From: Gibbula magus
Taxonomy: Eukaryota; Mollusca; Gastropoda; Trochida; Trochidae
DNA length: 64,000 nucleotides
Reading direction: 5' to 3'
Assembly (NCBI GenBank): GCA_936450465.1
Contig: OW388298.1
Span: 9,868,663-9,932,662 of the forward strand
Below are positions 63,601 through 64,000 of the stretch, piece by piece. The notes under the pieces were generated by a model. That model was not told where the DNA came from. It did no database searches and saw nothing but the letters and a program-made list of their open reading frames with translations. Position 1 is the first letter of the stretch; every line of letters begins with the position of its first letter. The position numbers and the translations under genes are program-made.

Positions 63601-64000
63601 CAACCATCAAATGGACCAATAACTGTACCCCCACCTAAACCGTCTACCAATGGACCAATCACCGTTCCTCCACCCATTCAACCACGCAATAACCATAATC
63701 AACCAACCAATAGACCAATCACTATGCCCCCGCCTCTTCAACCACGCAATTACCATAATCAACCAACCAATGGACCAATCACTGTGCCCCCGCCTATTCA
63801 ATCACACAATTACCATAATCAACAATCAAATGGACCAATAACTGTACCCCCACCTAAACCGTCTACCAATGGACCAATCACCGTTCCTCCACCCATTCAA
63901 CCACGCAATAACCATAATCAACCAACCAATGGACCAATCACTGTGCCTACGCCTATTCAATCACGCAATTACCATAATCAACGAACCAATGGACCAATCA
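60616..64000 (+). CDS. Unrecognised secreted low-complexity repeat protein, 5' part (1,128 codons, open at window end)
   Basis: One uninterrupted frame from ATG 60616 to the last base, read codon by codon with no stop. Residues 1-24 form a signal peptide (hydrophobic ILVVLIAIVLSQS). Residue 26 is the only Cys seen. Residues about 30-375 are rich in Ser, Arg, Pro and Gln with RS runs (SRSRSPHDP, SSRSSS). Residues 376-455 are eight exact 10-residue repeats (FISKPASTDQ type). About 456-850 are a Asn/Thr/Gln-rich linker with FEXX-free low complexity and scattered STDR motifs. From 856 on come about 14 units of the 20-residue QPTNGPITVPPPIQSRNYHN. No enzymatic domain, membrane span or Cys-rich module is visible. 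Likely extracellular: shell or cuticle matrix, mucus or adhesive are guesses from composition. Single long exon, unlike the neighbouring genes. The 3' end lies outside the window. Confidence 0.8.
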   Translation, partial: MDKGLATDILVVLIAIVLSQSKPADCLSGRSRWPFSSPLFPPGRGSSTVTDRKQPVVNPLNHNSNSYEPPSRYQRPRRPEVVETRSRSRSPHDPSYRRGSSRSSSAHQPPRISIANSIGLSIRSESRSSRTREHSSSYGGSVHTRRPLRTGSNLDRPQRPQTQQRKSPSPPYNDVHRPDSTHGRPPIERRIQSTLPLNKPSVSLLEQIQDRVGTSVGLGRRRPQGVRTNNQQSSSSFSSQSYQLSGTGQRWTSHSESYDRSRPNTRTFQSSSVRQGGFFDKLKNQETRSRMDRGQQTRSKSNSFSIGTVNQDIERNIRVNIPYSSPQAAERTQSHNEKSKSTQSSHGTASRTRTSYSSSRQISYASSRNENFALRTIFKPAPADRSISKPASTDQFISKPALTDRPISKPASTDQFISKPALTDRSISKPASTDQFISKPASTDRFISKPAAPGRSSKTISTYAKDQDFNNFLNGIQSAPAQTGRSARNLTNPAYDNLLSDNGFLERLYSGIDNPDSLPGTDSLKRANTTREFGPLARDSPNGSTSQANEYNATTSEVPPGNGQARKRSDFASAIGQSLSVRSDASFHHDPGGSLGTQTGDKKNGHLDNLTLDNIFNQPINIGPDEHNISHPGFVSITDKTKKILGPVIRNGNSQIPTRGPVNKEPNEHNYFDIFNDVNIFTNKASDKTTSAPIQLPGNNERSDKTEVYPSPFRNQIQAIETTSVRPFLSTDRGPFVAIFQQTSHDQQQNQLNHRNVQTTTPELQYLSTDREAFFPNFQQYDAPSTGEQTNTLQYQRNNFMTNHPLTTTSIAVSSTNEHMNTPVTILPPFQSVNPLQRRAPSNQGMRNIPRTFQVQPTNGPITVLPPIQPILNRNQPTNGPITVPPPIQSRNYHNRPTNGPITVPPPIQRRNNHNQPTNGPITVPPPIQSRNYHNQPTNGPITVPPPIQRRNYHNQPTNGPITVPPPIQSRNYHNQPTNGPITVPPPIQSRNYHNQPSNGPITVPPPKPSTNGPITVPPPIQPRNNHNQPTNRPITMPPPLQPRNYHNQPTNGPITVPPPIQSHNYHNQQSNGPITVPPPKPSTNGPITVPPPIQPRNNHNQPTNGPITVPTPIQSRNYHNQRTNGPI
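61741..61980 (+). repeat. Coding minisatellite, 8 units of exactly 30 bp
   Basis: Ten-residue units of (F/S/P)ISKPA(S/L)TD(R/Q), in frame. DQ and DR endings largely alternate, giving a 60-bp higher-order period. First (TIFKPAPADR) and last (FISKPAAPGR) units are the most diverged, as expected for array edges. Confidence 0.95.
63181..64000 (+). repeat. Coding minisatellite of 60-bp units with a 219-bp higher-order repeat
   Basis: Units of QPTNGPITVPPPIQSRNYHN, nearly identical at DNA level from 63241 to 63600. From 63601 a compound block (a 14-residue unit ending PPPKP, a 19-residue unit starting STNGP, then two 20-residue units) recurs at 63820, a period of 219 bp (73 residues). Still repeating at the window edge. 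Confidence 0.95.

Noticed and set aside
63191..63841. Frames of MDQSPFFPPFNQ type and minus-strand GHSDWSIGW repeats
   Set aside because: Other frames of the 60-bp coding repeat. The period is a multiple of three, so every frame stays open; only the frame from 60616 has a signal peptide and unbroken non-repeat sequence.

Overview
The window is animal nuclear DNA: AT-rich, with multi-exon genes, GT-AG introns and a dense load of small transposons. The repeats are of mollusc type: a tRNA-derived SINE ending in GCGGCGTTAAAC, elements starting or ending in repeated GTGA/GAGT, the 'AGCTCATCTGGCC' element with CCGTCCGT runs, and a scattered GGGAGGTAACT motif. I infer a gastropod, probably vetigastropod-like, from recall of these repeats and not from a search.

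Five protein-coding loci and one transposase pseudogene are supported. (1) 1-1717, minus: a HARBI1-like (PIF/Harbinger) pseudogene broken by a 213-bp MITE. (2) 6183-9743, plus: LRRC58, 3 exons, 360 aa. (3) 25913-16772, minus: SNAPC2, the SNAP45 subunit of the snRNA-gene activating complex, 8 coding exons with consistent phases, 435 aa, with a 10-residue repeat tract before its conserved C-terminal motif. (4) 28593-45707, plus: glycogen synthase kinase 3 (GSK3B-like), 9 coding exons, 417 aa, all key residues present, with about 4.2 kb of likely 3'UTR. (5) 36015-32640, minus, inside GSK3 intron 2: a complete hAT-type transposase (2 exons, 740 aa) in a 4,233-bp element that inserted into, and split, a 39-bp minisatellite. 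(6) 60616 to the window end, plus: an uninterrupted reading frame of 1,128 codons with a signal peptide, low complexity and two exact in-frame minisatellites (8 x 10 aa and about 14 x 20 aa). I do not recognise it; it is the strongest candidate here for an undescribed protein.

LRRC58 and SNAPC2 converge; SNAPC2 and GSK3 are head to head about 2.7 kb apart. These are housekeeping genes (ubiquitin-ligase-type LRR protein, snRNA transcription, kinase signalling) with no evident shared pathway. Most of the remaining DNA is introns or intergenic sequence filled with MITEs. Several carry readable target-site duplications: 8 bp (hAT-like), TTAA (Kolobok/piggyBac-like) and TA (pogo/Tigger-like). Two SINE families, minisatellites, a 3.2-kb inverted-repeat element (50347-53505) and tandem-repeat-bearing mollusc elements (53768-56130 and 59600-60170) make up most of the rest. 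No CRISPR, rRNA or convincing functional tRNA gene was seen.
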